From Streptomyces malachitofuscus (lineage in GTDB: Bacteria > Actinomycetota > Actinomycetes > Streptomycetales > Streptomycetaceae): a stretch of DNA of 64,000 nt. Of the stretch, positions 16,292 to 25,060 are shown in pieces. The position numbers were made by a program, and so were the translations under genes. Location of the stretch: NCBI RefSeq assembly GCF_014650055.1, contig NZ_BMUF01000016.1:62001-126000 (forward strand), given 5' to 3'. Numbering within the stretch: position 1 is the stretch's first letter; each line of letters opens with the position of its first letter. Under the pieces are notes generated by a model. The model had not been told where the DNA came from, made no database searches, and saw nothing but the letters and a program-made list of their open reading frames with translations.

Positions 16292-16676
16292 CCCGCGGTG
16301 ACCGCCCGGGCGCCTGCCGGGCCGGCATCGACGGCGTCCCTGCCTGCGGCGGACGCGCGGGCGGCCGTGGTGGGCGCTGTGCGGGCACCAGCTCGGGCCG
16401 GAAGCGCCGAGGGCGGTGGGTCGGTCGGCGCCGGTGGGTTTGCTGCCGCGTCGGCGGTGTTGCGTCGGCGGAGGCGGTCCGGGTGCCGGTTCCGGGCCGG
16501 CATCGGCGGGGCGTTTCGGCTGCGGCGCCCCTCGGGCGCGCGCCCCGCGGCGCCGCGCACCGCTTCCGCCGCGCACCGCAGAGGCGGCGCACGCGCCCTT
16601 CAGGCCCAGGCGGGGCGTTGCTCCGCCGTCCCGGTGGGCACTCGAACATCCGGGCGTCACGGGATAGCCTCCGGCC
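16292..16676. other. 385-bp gene-free GC-rich stretch
   Basis: Very GC-rich, with several long open frames that carry no recognisable domain and read through into neighbouring genes out of frame. GGGCCGGCATCG occurs at two places (near 16318 and 16495). GCGCCCCTCGGGCGC and CGGCGCCGCG runs can fold but give no clear terminator. The promoter of the NUDIX gene should lie at the right end near CACGGGATAGCC; I see nothing else. Confidence 0.4.
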
Positions 16677-17558
16677 ATGGCGAATGCGCAGGCAGGCGGT
16701 CAGTGGTACCCCCCGGAGTGGCCGGAGCGGATCCGGGCGCTCGCGGGCGGTCGCCTCACGCCGGTCACGCCGAAACGCGCGGCCACCGTGATGCTGCTCA
16801 AGGACACCGGCGACGGACCCGCCGTGCACATGCTGCGGCGTCGTACGTCCATGGCGTTCGCGGGCGGCGCGTACGCCTACCCCGGCGGCGGCGTCGACCC
16901 GCGCGACGACGACCGGCACGTCCGCTGGGCGGGCCCCACGCGTGCGTGGTGGGCGGACCGGCTCGGTGTGGACGAGGCCGGCGCGCAGGCCATCGTCTGC
17001 GCGGCCGTACGGGAGACGTACGAGGAGGCCGGGGTGCTGCTCGCCGGGCCCACACCGGACGGTGTGGTCGGTGACACCACCGGCGACGACTGGGAGGCCG
17101 ACCGTGCCGCGCTCGTCGCGCGGGAGACGTCCTTCGCGGAGTTCCTGGACCGCCGCGGACTGGTCCTGCGCTCCGACCTGCTCGGCGCCTGGACCCGCTG
17201 GATCACCCCCGAGTTCGAGTCCCGCCGCTACGACACCTGGTTCTTCGTCGCCAGGCTTCCGCGGGGTCAGCGCACCCGCAACGCCTCCACAGAGGCCGAC
17301 CGCACGGTGTGGATCACTCCCCGCGCGGCGGCCGACGCGTACGACCGGGGCGAGCTGCTGATGATGCCCCCGACCATCGCCACCCTCCGTCAGCTCACGG
17401 CGTACGCCACGCCCGCGGAGGCGCTCGACGCCGCTCCCGCGCGGGACCTCACGCCGGTGCTGGCCACCGCGCGCCTGGTGGAGGGCGAGATCGTGCTCTC
17501 CTGGCCGGGACACGACGAGTTCACCAAGCACATCCCGACCGGGGGAGCCCCCGCATGA
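16677..17558 (+). CDS. NUDIX hydrolase (NUDT19/RP2-like)
   Basis: 293 aa. The NUDIX motif is split in the manner of NUDT19-like proteins: YPGGGVDPRDDD, then about 35 residues, then CAAVRETYEEAGV. The N-terminal strand PKRAATVMLLKD and MLRRRTSMAFAGGAYAYPGG are typical. Such enzymes cleave nucleoside diphosphates linked to another moiety, often acyl-CoA; the substrate here is unproved. The stop overlaps the start of the metallo-beta-lactamase-fold gene (ATGA), so the two form an operon. ATG 16677 lies just after a possible -10-like TAGCCT, so the message may be almost leaderless. Confidence 0.88.
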   Translation: MANAQAGGQWYPPEWPERIRALAGGRLTPVTPKRAATVMLLKDTGDGPAVHMLRRRTSMAFAGGAYAYPGGGVDPRDDDRHVRWAGPTRAWWADRLGVDEAGAQAIVCAAVRETYEEAGVLLAGPTPDGVVGDTTGDDWEADRAALVARETSFAEFLDRRGLVLRSDLLGAWTRWITPEFESRRYDTWFFVARLPRGQRTRNASTEADRTVWITPRAAADAYDRGELLMMPPTIATLRQLTAYATPAEALDAAPARDLTPVLATARLVEGEIVLSWPGHDEFTKHIPTGGAPA

Positions 17559-18385
17559 CGGACGCAAGCACCCTGCCCGGCCAGCCACGGGGCGGTGTCC
17601 TCTCCGGACCGGCCACCGCGCGTGCCGTCAACGTGCTCGCCCCCAACCCCTCGGCGATGACCCTGGACGGCACCAACACCTGGATCCTCTCGGAACCGGA
17701 CTCCGACCTGGCGGTCGTGGTCGACCCCGGCCCGCTGGACGACGGACACCTGCGGCACGTCATCGGCACGGCGGAGCAGGCCGGCAAGCGCGTCGCCCTC
17801 ACCCTCCTGACGCACGGTCACCCCGATCACGCCGAGGGCGCCGCCCGGTTCGCCGAGCTGACCGGCACGAAGGTGCGGGCGCTGGACCCGGCGCTGCGGC
17901 TCGGGGACGAGGGGCTGGCCGCCGGGAACGTCGTCACCGTCGGCGGCCTGGAGCTGAGGGTCGTACCGACGCCCGGCCACACCGCCGACTCCCTGTGCTT
18001 CCACCTCCCGGCGGATCGGGCGGTCCTCACGGGCGACACCATCCTGGGCCGCGGTACGACCGTCGTGGCCCACCCCGACGGCCGCCTGGGCGACTATCTG
18101 GACACCCTGCGCCGGCTCAGGTCGCTCACCGTCGACGACGGCGTCCACACGGTCCTGCCCGGCCACGGTCCCGTCCTGGACGACGCCCAGGGCGCCGTGG
18201 AGTACTACCTCGCCCACCGCGCCCACCGCCTGGCCCAGGTCGAGACGGCCGTCGAGGACGGCCACCGCACCCCGTCCGAGGTCGTCGCCCACGTCTATGC
18301 CGACGTCGACCGCTCCCTGTGGCCGGCAGCGGAGCTGTCCGTGCGCGCCCAGCTGGAGTACCTGCGGGAGCACGGCCTCATCTAG
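17555..18385 (+). CDS. Metallo-beta-lactamase-fold hydrolase (LACTB2-like)
   Basis: 276 aa. Zinc ligands are visible in LLTHGHPDHAEG (HxHxDH), PTPGHTADS, LTGDTILG and the late PGHGPV. The N-terminus NPSAMTLDGTNTWIL is characteristic of the LACTB2/glyoxalase-II-like group, and the C-terminal helical part (PSEVVAHVYADVDRSLW) resembles the LACTB2 cap that contacts RNA or acyl substrates. Exact substrate unknown. Translation is coupled to the NUDIX gene through the ATGA overlap, suggesting that both act on related metabolites. Confidence 0.87.
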   Translation: MTDASTLPGQPRGGVLSGPATARAVNVLAPNPSAMTLDGTNTWILSEPDSDLAVVVDPGPLDDGHLRHVIGTAEQAGKRVALTLLTHGHPDHAEGAARFAELTGTKVRALDPALRLGDEGLAAGNVVTVGGLELRVVPTPGHTADSLCFHLPADRAVLTGDTILGRGTTVVAHPDGRLGDYLDTLRRLRSLTVDDGVHTVLPGHGPVLDDAQGAVEYYLAHRAHRLAQVETAVEDGHRTPSEVVAHVYADVDRSLWPAAELSVRAQLEYLREHGLI

Positions 18386-18407
18386 ACGCCCGGTCACGGA
18401 CGTCCGG

Positions 18408-19228
18408 TCACGCGGGGCGCGGTGCCTTCACGCCGTGCACGCGCGCGTACTCCTCGGCGAGCCAGGGGCCGAGGTCGTCGACGTACGAGGCGGGGACCGC
18501 GGCGTCGCCGGTCGGCTCGTGTCCGAGGACGGCGGCGGTCCGCATCCCGGCCGCCCGCCGCGGGTAGTACGCGCCGAAGGCCGCGGCCGTCTCCGTCAGG
18601 TCGCTGGTCCAGCCGTTCCAGTGGGGCATGACGAAGGTGAAGCCGGTGCGCACGAGATGACGGGACATGAAGCGCACCAGGGGCCGCCGGGCCTCCTCCG
18701 TGTCGTCGGCCCCGGCGATCCGCGCCCGCCAGCGGGGGAGCAGCAGCGCCAGGTCCCCGTTGGTCGCGCGGGCGAGCAGGGTGTCGGGCCGGTAGCGCGG
18801 CAGGGCGGGGGCGAGGGCCTCGCCGGACAGGGGCGTGCACAGGCAGGAGACGAACCATCCCAGGTCGTGACGCTCCCGCTCGCTCAGCAGCCGCTCGCGG
18901 CCGTACAGCAGCGTGCCCGCACCGTCGATCTCGCGGAACCACGGTCCAGCCGCTCCTCCAGCGCGCGGACGGCGTCGCGGTCGCCGGCGGTCGGCTCCCC
19001 GTGCAGCGCGACCAGCAGGTCGAGGTCGCTGCGGCCCACGCGTGCCGTGCCGCGTGGTACGGACCCGTAGAGGTACGCGCCGCTGAGGCGGGACCCGAGG
19101 GTGGCCAGCCGCTCCCGCGCGGCGGCGACTACGGGACGGAAGGCGTGCGGAACCCGCGCGAGGGAGCCCTCGCGCACGATGTACCCGTGCGGGTCCAGTC
19201 CGGGGCGGTGTACGGCTGCTACGGCCAT
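18408..19228 (-). pseudogene. Nucleotidyltransferase gene with a single-base frameshift
   Basis: Read from ATG 19228, the first frame encodes AYLYGSVPRGTARVGRSDLD, the GS...DLD signature of small nucleotidyltransferases of the aminoglycoside-adenylyltransferase (AadA) group. It then derails after ALEERLD. The rest (PWFREIDGAGTLLYGRERLL to YARVHGVKAP) continues in another frame to 18408. Restoring one C at the CC near 18944-18947 joins the two into a product of about 273 aa of normal family length. Either the gene is a recent pseudogene or the assembly lost one base of a CCC run. If intact it might adenylylate an aminoglycoside or act on another small molecule. Confidence 0.8.
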
Positions 19229-19307
19229 GCGGATCACTCTGCCGCGTGGGAGACGCCCGGTGCAGGCGGCTTTCCGGGGCGCCGGGAGCACGGGACGTCC
19301 GGACGCG

Positions 19308-19344
19308 ACGGAGCCCCGCTTCCGGCGGGGAAGCGGGGCTCCGT
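19308..19344. terminator. Terminator downstream of the Crp-type gene
   Basis: ACGGAGCCCCGCTTCC (19308-19323) pairs perfectly with 19329-19344 around a 5-base loop, a 16-bp stem. It sits 19 bases past the stop of the Crp-type gene on the minus strand. Confidence 0.8.
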
Positions 19345-19362
19345 CGGTGGCGTCGCCGGGTG

Positions 19363-20037
19363 TCAGCGGGAGCGCTTCGCGAGGCGCTCGACGTCAAGGA
19401 GGATCACCGCGCGGGCCTCCAGGCGCAGCCAGCCGCGCTGGGCGAAGTCCGCCAGGGCCTTGTTGACCGTCTCGCGGGAGGCGCCGACCAGCTGGGCCAG
19501 CTCTTCCTGCGTGAGGTCGTGCACCACGTGGATGCCCTCCTCGGACTGCACACCGAAGCGGCGGGAAAGGTCGAGCAGGGCGCGGGCGACACGGCCCGGG
19601 ACGTCCGAGAAGACCAGGTCCGACATGGCGTCGTTGGTCTTGCGCAGCCGGCGGGCCACGGCCCGCAGCAGGGCGGTGGCGACCTCGGGGCGGGCGCTCA
19701 GCCAGGGCGTCAGGTCACCGTGGCCGAGGGCGAGCAGCTTGACCTCGGTCAGCGCCGTGGCCGTCGCGGTGCGCGGGCCCGGGTCGAAGAGCGACAGCTC
19801 ACCGATCAGCTCGCCGGGACCGACCACGGCGAGCATGTTCTCCCGGCCGTCGGGGGACGTGCGGTGCAGCTTGACCTTGCCCTCCGTGACCACGTACAGG
19901 CGGTCACCGGGGTCGCCCTCGTGGAACAGGGAGTCGCCCCGTGCCAGGGTCACCTCGCTCATGGAAGCGCGAAGCTCCGCGGCCTGCTCGTCATCGAGCG
20001 CCGCGAAGAGCGGGTTCCGCCGCAGAACGTCGTCCAC
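19363..20037 (-). CDS. crp: Crp/Fnr-family transcriptional regulator
   Basis: 224 aa from GTG 20037, with AAGGAG seven bases upstream. An N-terminal cyclic-nucleotide-binding beta-barrel (GDSLFHEGDPGDRLYVVTEG, GELIGELSLFD, GPRTATATA) leads through a long C-helix to an HTH_Crp domain (DLTQEELAQLVGASRETVNK). The PGELIGELSLFDPGPRTATA loop matches the phosphate-binding cassette of cAMP receptors. Length and context match the Streptomyces Crp that controls germination and antibiotic production. Longer in-frame readings are open upstream but have no coding support. The gene is divergent from nth, and the region between holds both promoters. Confidence 0.92.
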   Translation of the reverse strand: MDDVLRRNPLFAALDDEQAAELRASMSEVTLARGDSLFHEGDPGDRLYVVTEGKVKLHRTSPDGRENMLAVVGPGELIGELSLFDPGPRTATATALTEVKLLALGHGDLTPWLSARPEVATALLRAVARRLRKTNDAMSDLVFSDVPGRVARALLDLSRRFGVQSEEGIHVVHDLTQEELAQLVGASRETVNKALADFAQRGWLRLEARAVILLDVERLAKRSR

Positions 20038-20242
20038 GAGTTCTCTCCTTGTCGACCTGCTCAGGGGATCTTGCTCCCCACGTACCAGGGGACCGTGGTG
20101 CCCATTTTGCCGGACGGTCCAAACAGTGTGATCTGTCACAAGGATGCCGTACGGGCCGGTCGGGGTAAGCGGCAGGGGTCCAATTGGACGCCGGTCCTCG
20201 AGGGCCGGGGCGGATGTCGGTGCCGGGTCGTAGGCTGGCCGG

Positions 20243-21730
20243 GTGTCCAAATCGCCGGTGAGAGCACAGGCCGAGGGGGCTGCACGGGTGGCAGTACGTC
20301 GCGATTCCGCTGTGGGCGAACAGGGCTCCGATGGCGGTAAGGAAACGGCGAAAGTGACAAAGGGGTCGCCGTCGAAGAGGCCGGACGAGAGGCCGGCGGC
20401 TCGCTCGGACGATGCGGCCGAGGAGAAGAGCGCGCCGAGGAAGAGGGCCGCCGCCGCAAAGGCGGAGGCTTCGGGCGAGCACGTGCCCGGCGGCGAGGAG
20501 TCGGCGGGGAAGAAGGCCGCCGGCAAGAAGGCCGCGTCCGCGCGGAAGGCGTCGCCCGCCGGGACGACGTCCGCGCGCAAGGCCGCTCCGGCCAAGAAGG
20601 CCGCTGCCGCCAAGAAGACCGCCGACAAGAAGGCCGCTGCCGCCAAGAAGACCGCCGACAAGAAGGCCGCTGCCGCCAAGAAGACCGCCGACAAGAAGGC
20701 CGCTGCCGCCAAGAAGACCGCCGACAAGAAGGCCGCTGCCGCCAAGAAGACCGCCGACAAGAAGACCGCTGCCGCCAAGAAAGCCACCGCCCCTGCCAAG
20801 CGGGCCGCAACCCCTGCCAGGAAGACCGCCGCCGCCAAGAAGGCCACCGCCCCCGTCAAGAAGGCCCCGGCACCCAGGAAGCAGCTCGTCGCCCCCAAGA
20901 AGGCGACCGCGGCCGTGCGGGCCGCCCCCGCGAAGACCGTCGTCAGGCCCGCCAGGGACGAGTCGCGTACCGCGCTGGTCCGGCGGGCGCGCCGGATCAA
21001 CCGTGAACTGGCCGAGGTGTACCCCTACGCCCACCCGGAGCTGGACTTCGAGAACCCCTTCCAGCTCGTGGTCGCCACCGTGCTGTCGGCTCAGACCACC
21101 GACCTGCGCGTCAACCAGACGACCCCCGCCCTCTTCGCGAAGTACCCCACCCCCGAGGACCTGGCCGCGGCCAACCCCGAGGAGGTGGAGGAGATCCTGC
21201 GCCCCACCGGTTTCTTCCGGGCCAAGACCAAGTCGGTGATAGGGCTTTCGAAGGCGCTCGCCGAGGACTTCGGCGGCGAGGTGCCCGGCCGGCTCGAGGA
21301 TCTCGTCAAGCTGCCCGGCGTGGGCCGCAAGACCGCCTTCGTCGTCCTCGGCAACGCCTTCGGCCGTCCCGGCATCACCGTGGACACGCACTTCCAGCGG
21401 CTCGTGCGCCGTTGGCAGTGGACCGCGGAGACCGACCCCGACAAGATCGAGGCGGCCGTCGGCGCGCTGTTCCCGAAGAGCGACTGGACCGACCTGTCCC
21501 ACCACGTGATCTGGCACGGCCGCCGTATCTGCCACGCCCGCAAGCCCGCCTGCGGAGCCTGCCCCATCGCGCCGCTCTGCCCGGCGTACGGCGAGGGCGA
21601 GACGGACCCGGAGAAGGCGCGCAAGCTGCTCAAGTACGAGAAGGCCGGCCTCCCGGGCCAGCGGTTGAAGCCCCCGCAGGCCTATGTGGACGCCGGTGGC
21701 AGGCCCGCCCCGCCGCTGGGGGCCGGATGA
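20243..21730 (+). CDS. nth: Endonuclease III with a long Lys/Ala-rich N-terminal tail
   Basis: 495 aa; usual Nth is about 210-260 aa. Residues about 260-475 are the DNA glycosylase/AP-lyase: the helix-hairpin-helix LPGVGRKTA with catalytic Lys, VDTHFQRL with catalytic Asp, and the [4Fe-4S] loop C-x6-C-x2-C-x5-C (CHARKPACGACPIAPLC). It removes oxidised pyrimidines in base-excision repair. The first 250 residues are a basic, disordered tail with five perfect 33-bp repeats (KKAAAAKKTAD units) at 20594-20758, like histone H1 or HupS tails, and probably bind DNA non-specifically. GTG 20243 begins the continuous frame; a shorter start inside the tail is possible. The CoA-type NUDIX gene follows 91 bases later. 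Confidence 0.92.
   Translation: MSKSPVRAQAEGAARVAVRRDSAVGEQGSDGGKETAKVTKGSPSKRPDERPAARSDDAAEEKSAPRKRAAAAKAEASGEHVPGGEESAGKKAAGKKAASARKASPAGTTSARKAAPAKKAAAAKKTADKKAAAAKKTADKKAAAAKKTADKKAAAAKKTADKKAAAAKKTADKKTAAAKKATAPAKRAATPARKTAAAKKATAPVKKAPAPRKQLVAPKKATAAVRAAPAKTVVRPARDESRTALVRRARRINRELAEVYPYAHPELDFENPFQLVVATVLSAQTTDLRVNQTTPALFAKYPTPEDLAAANPEEVEEILRPTGFFRAKTKSVIGLSKALAEDFGGEVPGRLEDLVKLPGVGRKTAFVVLGNAFGRPGITVDTHFQRLVRRWQWTAETDPDKIEAAVGALFPKSDWTDLSHHVIWHGRRICHARKPACGACPIAPLCPAYGEGETDPEKARKLLKYEKAGLPGQRLKPPQAYVDAGGRPAPPLGAG
20594..20758 (+). repeat. Five perfect 33-bp tandem repeats inside nth
   Basis: Unit AAGAAGGCCGCTGCCGCCAA (first 20 bases) is repeated five times without change at a 33-bp period, followed by two degenerate units. 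In frame it encodes KKAAAAKKTAD. Perfect identity at synonymous positions points to recent slippage or recombination, so copy number probably varies between strains. Confidence 0.95.
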
Positions 21731-21821
21731 CGGAGCGGACCACGCCCCGGCGGTCCGCGGAACGATCTCGGGGCCGCCGGGCGTTGGACCCGTGGGACGC
21801 GGCCGGACGACGGGGGTGGCG

Positions 21822-22517
21822 ATGACGCGTACGAGCGGTACCCAGGGCGGCCCGGTGACGCTCAGCCGGGAGGGGCTGCCCTCCTGGCTGGATCCGGTGG
21901 TCCACGCGGCGGAGACGGTCGCGCCGGGCCAGCTGAGCCGCTTCCTGCCCCCGGAGAACGGCACGGGGCGCCAGTCCGCCGTCCTGATCCTCTTCGGGGA
22001 CGGCGAACGCGGCCCGGAACTGCTGCTCATGGAGCGGGCGAGTTCGCTGCGCTCGCACGCCGGGCAGCCGTCCTTCCCCGGCGGCGCGCTCGACCCCGAG
22101 GACGGCGACCCGCAGGGCGACGGACCGCTGCGCGCCGCCCTCCGCGAGGCCGAGGAGGAGACCGGACTCGACCCGTCGGGCGTGCAGCTCTTCGGCGTAC
22201 TGCCGAAGCTCTACATCCCGGTCAGCGGTTTCGTCGTCACCCCCGTACTGGGCTGGTGGCGCATACCCACGCCGGTGGGGGTCGTCGACCCGAACGAGAC
22301 CGCCCGGGTGTTCACGGTCCCCGTGGCGGACCTCACTCACCCCGACAACCGGGCGACTGCGGTTCACCCCAGTGGGTACCAAGGTCCGGCGTTTCTGGTC
22401 GAATCTGCCCTCGTGTGGGGTTTCACCGCGGGCGTCATCGACCGGTTGCTGCATTTCGCCGGGTGGGAGCGCCCCTGGGATCGCGGCAAGCAGGTCCCGC
22501 TGGACTGGCGGTCATGA
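21822..22517 (+). CDS. CoA pyrophosphatase-type NUDIX hydrolase
   Basis: 231 aa. The NUDIX box is present as GGALDPEDGD followed by LREAEEETGLD, and it is preceded by LLLMERASSLRSHAGQPSFP, the upstream NuCoA motif of the NudL/PCD1 group, which splits CoA into 3',5'-ADP and phosphopantetheine derivatives. ATG 21822 follows GGGGGTGG; earlier in-frame starts would add residues with no domain. The gene lies between nth and the MarP-like protease on the same strand with short gaps, so the three are probably one transcription unit. Confidence 0.87.
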   Translation: MTRTSGTQGGPVTLSREGLPSWLDPVVHAAETVAPGQLSRFLPPENGTGRQSAVLILFGDGERGPELLLMERASSLRSHAGQPSFPGGALDPEDGDPQGDGPLRAALREAEEETGLDPSGVQLFGVLPKLYIPVSGFVVTPVLGWWRIPTPVGVVDPNETARVFTVPVADLTHPDNRATAVHPSGYQGPAFLVESALVWGFTAGVIDRLLHFAGWERPWDRGKQVPLDWRS

Positions 22518-22562
22518 CAGGGTGGGCGCCGTGCTGGGTACGACGAGGCGAGGCTTGAAGCG

Positions 22563-23762
22563 GTGAACGTGCTGGACATCCTGTTGCTGGTCGCCGCCGT
22601 GTGGTTCGCCGTCGTCGGCTACCGCCAGGGCTTCGTCGTCGGCATCCTGTCGGTGATCGGCTTCCTGGGCGGCGGTCTCGTCGCCGTCTATCTCCTGCCC
22701 GTCATCTGGGACGCGATGACGGACGGCTCCGAGGTCGGTACGACGGCGGCCGTCATCGCCGTCGTCGTGGTCATAGTCTGCGCCTCGGTCGGCCAGGCCC
22801 TGACCACCCACCTCGGCAACAAACTGCGCCGCTACATCACCTGGTCGCCGGCCCGTGCGCTGGACGCGACGGGCGGTGCCCTGGTCAACGTCGTCGCGAT
22901 GCTCCTGGTCGCCTGGCTGATCGGCTCCGCCCTGGCCGGCACGACGCTGCCGACGCTCGGCAAGGAGGTCCGCAGCTCCAAGGTGCTGCTCGGAGTCTCG
23001 AGGGCACTGCCCGACCAGGCCGACACCTGGTTCGCCGACTTCTCCTCCGTCCTCGCGCAGAACGGCTTCCCGCAGGTCTTCAGCCCGTTCGCCAACGAGC
23101 CGATCACCGACGTCCGGCCCCCGGACCCGGCCCTGGCGGGCAGCCCCGTCGCCCTCCGCGCGCAGCGCTCCATCGTCAAGGTGATGGGCACCGCCCCGAG
23201 TTGCGGCAAGGTCCTGGAGGGCACCGGCTTCGTCTTCGCCGAGCGCCGCATCATGACCAACGCGCATGTCGTGGGCGGCGTCGACGAGCCGACCGTGCAG
23301 ATAGGCGGCGAGGGCCGGAAGTACGACGCCACCGTCGTCCTCTACGACTGGAAGCGCGACATCGCCGTCCTCGACGTACCCGACCTGAAGGCGCCCGCGC
23401 TGCGCTTCACGACCGAGGACGCGAGCAGCGGAGACAGCGCCATCGTCGCCGGTTTCCCGGAGAACGGGGCGTACGACGTCCGCGCCGCGCGCCTGCGCGG
23501 ACGCATCACGGCGAACGGCCCCGACATCTACCACCGTGGCACGGTCCGCCGTGATGTGTACTCGCTGTTCGCGACGGTCCGTCAGGGGAACTCGGGCGGC
23601 CCGCTGCTCACCCCGGACGGCGAGGTCTCCGGCGTGGTGTTCGCGAAGTCGCTCGACGACGCCGAGACGGGCTACGCGCTCACCGTGGACGAGATCCGGG
23701 AGGACATCGCCAAGGGCCGCAGCGCCAATCAGCAGGTCGACAGCGACAGCTGCGCGCTCTAG
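22563..23762 (+). CDS. MarP-like membrane-bound serine protease (CvpA plus trypsin fold)
   Basis: 399 aa. The first 160 residues hold four hydrophobic segments of a CvpA (colicin V production) domain, starting NVLDILLLVAAVWFAVVGYR. The remainder is a chymotrypsin-fold protease outside the membrane with triad His235 (TNAHVV), Asp266 (KRDIAVLDV) and Ser344 (RQGNSGGPLL). In mycobacteria the homologue MarP is a periplasmic protease needed for acid and oxidative-stress resistance and activates a peptidoglycan hydrolase; a similar envelope-stress role here is inferred. GTG 22563 is used. The cysteine in APSCGKVLEG and the one at the C-terminus could form a disulfide as in MarP. Confidence 0.9.
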   Translation: MNVLDILLLVAAVWFAVVGYRQGFVVGILSVIGFLGGGLVAVYLLPVIWDAMTDGSEVGTTAAVIAVVVVIVCASVGQALTTHLGNKLRRYITWSPARALDATGGALVNVVAMLLVAWLIGSALAGTTLPTLGKEVRSSKVLLGVSRALPDQADTWFADFSSVLAQNGFPQVFSPFANEPITDVRPPDPALAGSPVALRAQRSIVKVMGTAPSCGKVLEGTGFVFAERRIMTNAHVVGGVDEPTVQIGGEGRKYDATVVLYDWKRDIAVLDVPDLKAPALRFTTEDASSGDSAIVAGFPENGAYDVRAARLRGRITANGPDIYHRGTVRRDVYSLFATVRQGNSGGPLLTPDGEVSGVVFAKSLDDAETGYALTVDEIREDIAKGRSANQQVDSDSCAL

Positions 23763-24109
23763 ATCCCGCGAACGGGCGTACGGACCGTCAGCCGCGAGGG
23801 TGGCGCAGCCGGACCGAGACCCAGCGGGCCCGGCGGCGGAGGATGCGCGGGATTCCCACCCTGAGGTCCGTAGTCGCCATCTGTGGTGCACCGCCTCGTT
23901 GGTGGGAACTCACACCGCCCGCCGAGCGGCGATTGCGGCTTGCGTCACTGTAGTCGTGCGTCCAGCCCATACCCCGACGTGTGCCCCCGCCCCATGGTCG
24001 ATAACCGCCCCACGGGCCGCCAATTGGCCTATGCGCCGGGCAATTGGCGTTCGTCGGACAAGCGTTCAGGGGGTGGGTGCCGGGAGCGGTACCGACAGCG
24101 TTCGCCCGG
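23763..24109. other. 347-bp region between convergent genes, with twin CAATTGGC sites
   Basis: No convincing gene. The palindromic element GCCAATTGGC (24019-24028) and a second copy GCAATTGGC (24040-24048) are spaced about two helical turns apart. A minus-strand frame of 30 codons from ATG 23880 encodes a basic peptide but is weak. No strong terminator hairpin is evident between the convergent protease and hydrolase genes. Confidence 0.35.
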
Positions 24110-25060
24110 TTACCGATCCGGCTCGGGATCCTTCAGCCAGTTGATCAGTTCGGTCGAGAAACTGACCGGGTCCTCTTCGTGCGGGAAGTGCCCCAGCCCG
24201 TCGAACAGCCGCCAGCGGTAGGGCGCTTCGACGTACTGTCCGGAGCCGGCGGCGCTGCGCGTGCGCACCACGGGGTCCAGTGAGCCGTGCAGATGCAGTG
24301 TCGGCACCCGCACCGGCCGCTTCATCCGCCGGTTGAACTGGATGCCGTCCGGACGGGCCAGCGAGCGCACCATCCAGCGGTACGGCTCGATGGAGCAGTG
24401 CGCCGTGGACGGGATGCACATGGCCCGCCGGTAGTTCTCCAGCGCCTTCTCGTCGGGCAGGTGCGGGCCCGACCAGTCCTGGATGAGCTTCGCCACCAGC
24501 GCACCGTCGTCCGCGGTGAGCTGCCGCTCCGGGATCCAGGGGCGCTGGAACCCCCAGATGTGGGACATCGCGGCCGACTGTCTGGCGTCGGAGACCATGG
24601 CCGACCGCCAGCGCCGGGGATGCGGCATGGACGCCACCGCCAGCCGCCGTACAAGCTTGGGGCGCATCGCCGCCGCCGTCCAGGCCAGGTATCCGCCCAG
24701 GTCGTGGCCGACCAGCGCGGCGTCCGGCTCGCCGAGGGAGCGGATCACCCCGGTGATGTCCAGCGCGAGGTTGGCCGGGTCGTAGCCGCGCGGTGTGCGG
24801 TCGCTGCCGCCGATCCCCCGCAGGTCCATGGCGACGGCACGGAAGCCGGCGTCGGCGAGCGCCGTCAGCTGGTGCCGCCAGGTCCACCAGAACTGCGGGA
24901 AGCCGTGCAGCAGCAGCACCAGGGGGCCGTCACCCAGCTCCGCGATGTGGAAGCGGGCGCCGTTGGCGGCGACGTCCCGGTGAATGAGCCCCGAGCCGCC
25001 GGGGATGTCGAGGCGTACGACCGAAGCGGGTTGCGCCGATGGAGTGGCGGGGTCCGTCAT
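24110..25060 (-). CDS. Alpha/beta hydrolase, epoxide-hydrolase type
   Basis: 316 aa. The oxyanion HGFP motif (LLHGFPQFWWTWRHQL) and the nucleophile elbow GHDLGGYLAW, with Asp rather than Ser as nucleophile, are the mark of epoxide hydrolases and haloalkane dehalogenases. DGLGHFPHEED near the end supplies the catalytic His, and HGSLDPVV the acid. Start ATG 25060 overlaps the stop of the holin-like gene by four bases, so translation is coupled. The substrate is unknown; the tight pairing with a small membrane protein hints at a lipid or envelope substrate. Confidence 0.87.
   Translation of the reverse strand: MTDPATPSAQPASVVRLDIPGGSGLIHRDVAANGARFHIAELGDGPLVLLLHGFPQFWWTWRHQLTALADAGFRAVAMDLRGIGGSDRTPRGYDPANLALDITGVIRSLGEPDAALVGHDLGGYLAWTAAAMRPKLVRRLAVASMPHPRRWRSAMVSDARQSAAMSHIWGFQRPWIPERQLTADDGALVAKLIQDWSGPHLPDEKALENYRRAMCIPSTAHCSIEPYRWMVRSLARPDGIQFNRRMKRPVRVPTLHLHGSLDPVVRTRSAAGSGQYVEAPYRWRLFDGLGHFPHEEDPVSFSTELINWLKDPEPDR

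Noticed and set aside
16298..17074. Frame starting at GTG 16298 after the RidA gene
   Set aside because: It reads into the NUDIX gene in the wrong frame and has no recognisable domain.
20594..20758. CRISPR array
   Set aside because: The 33-bp repeats are contiguous without spacers and keep an open reading frame in nth.
23788..23880. 30-codon basic peptide on the minus strand from ATG 23880
   Set aside because: Too short, no clear ribosome site at proper spacing, no known leader-peptide pattern; composition can arise by chance in GC-rich DNA.
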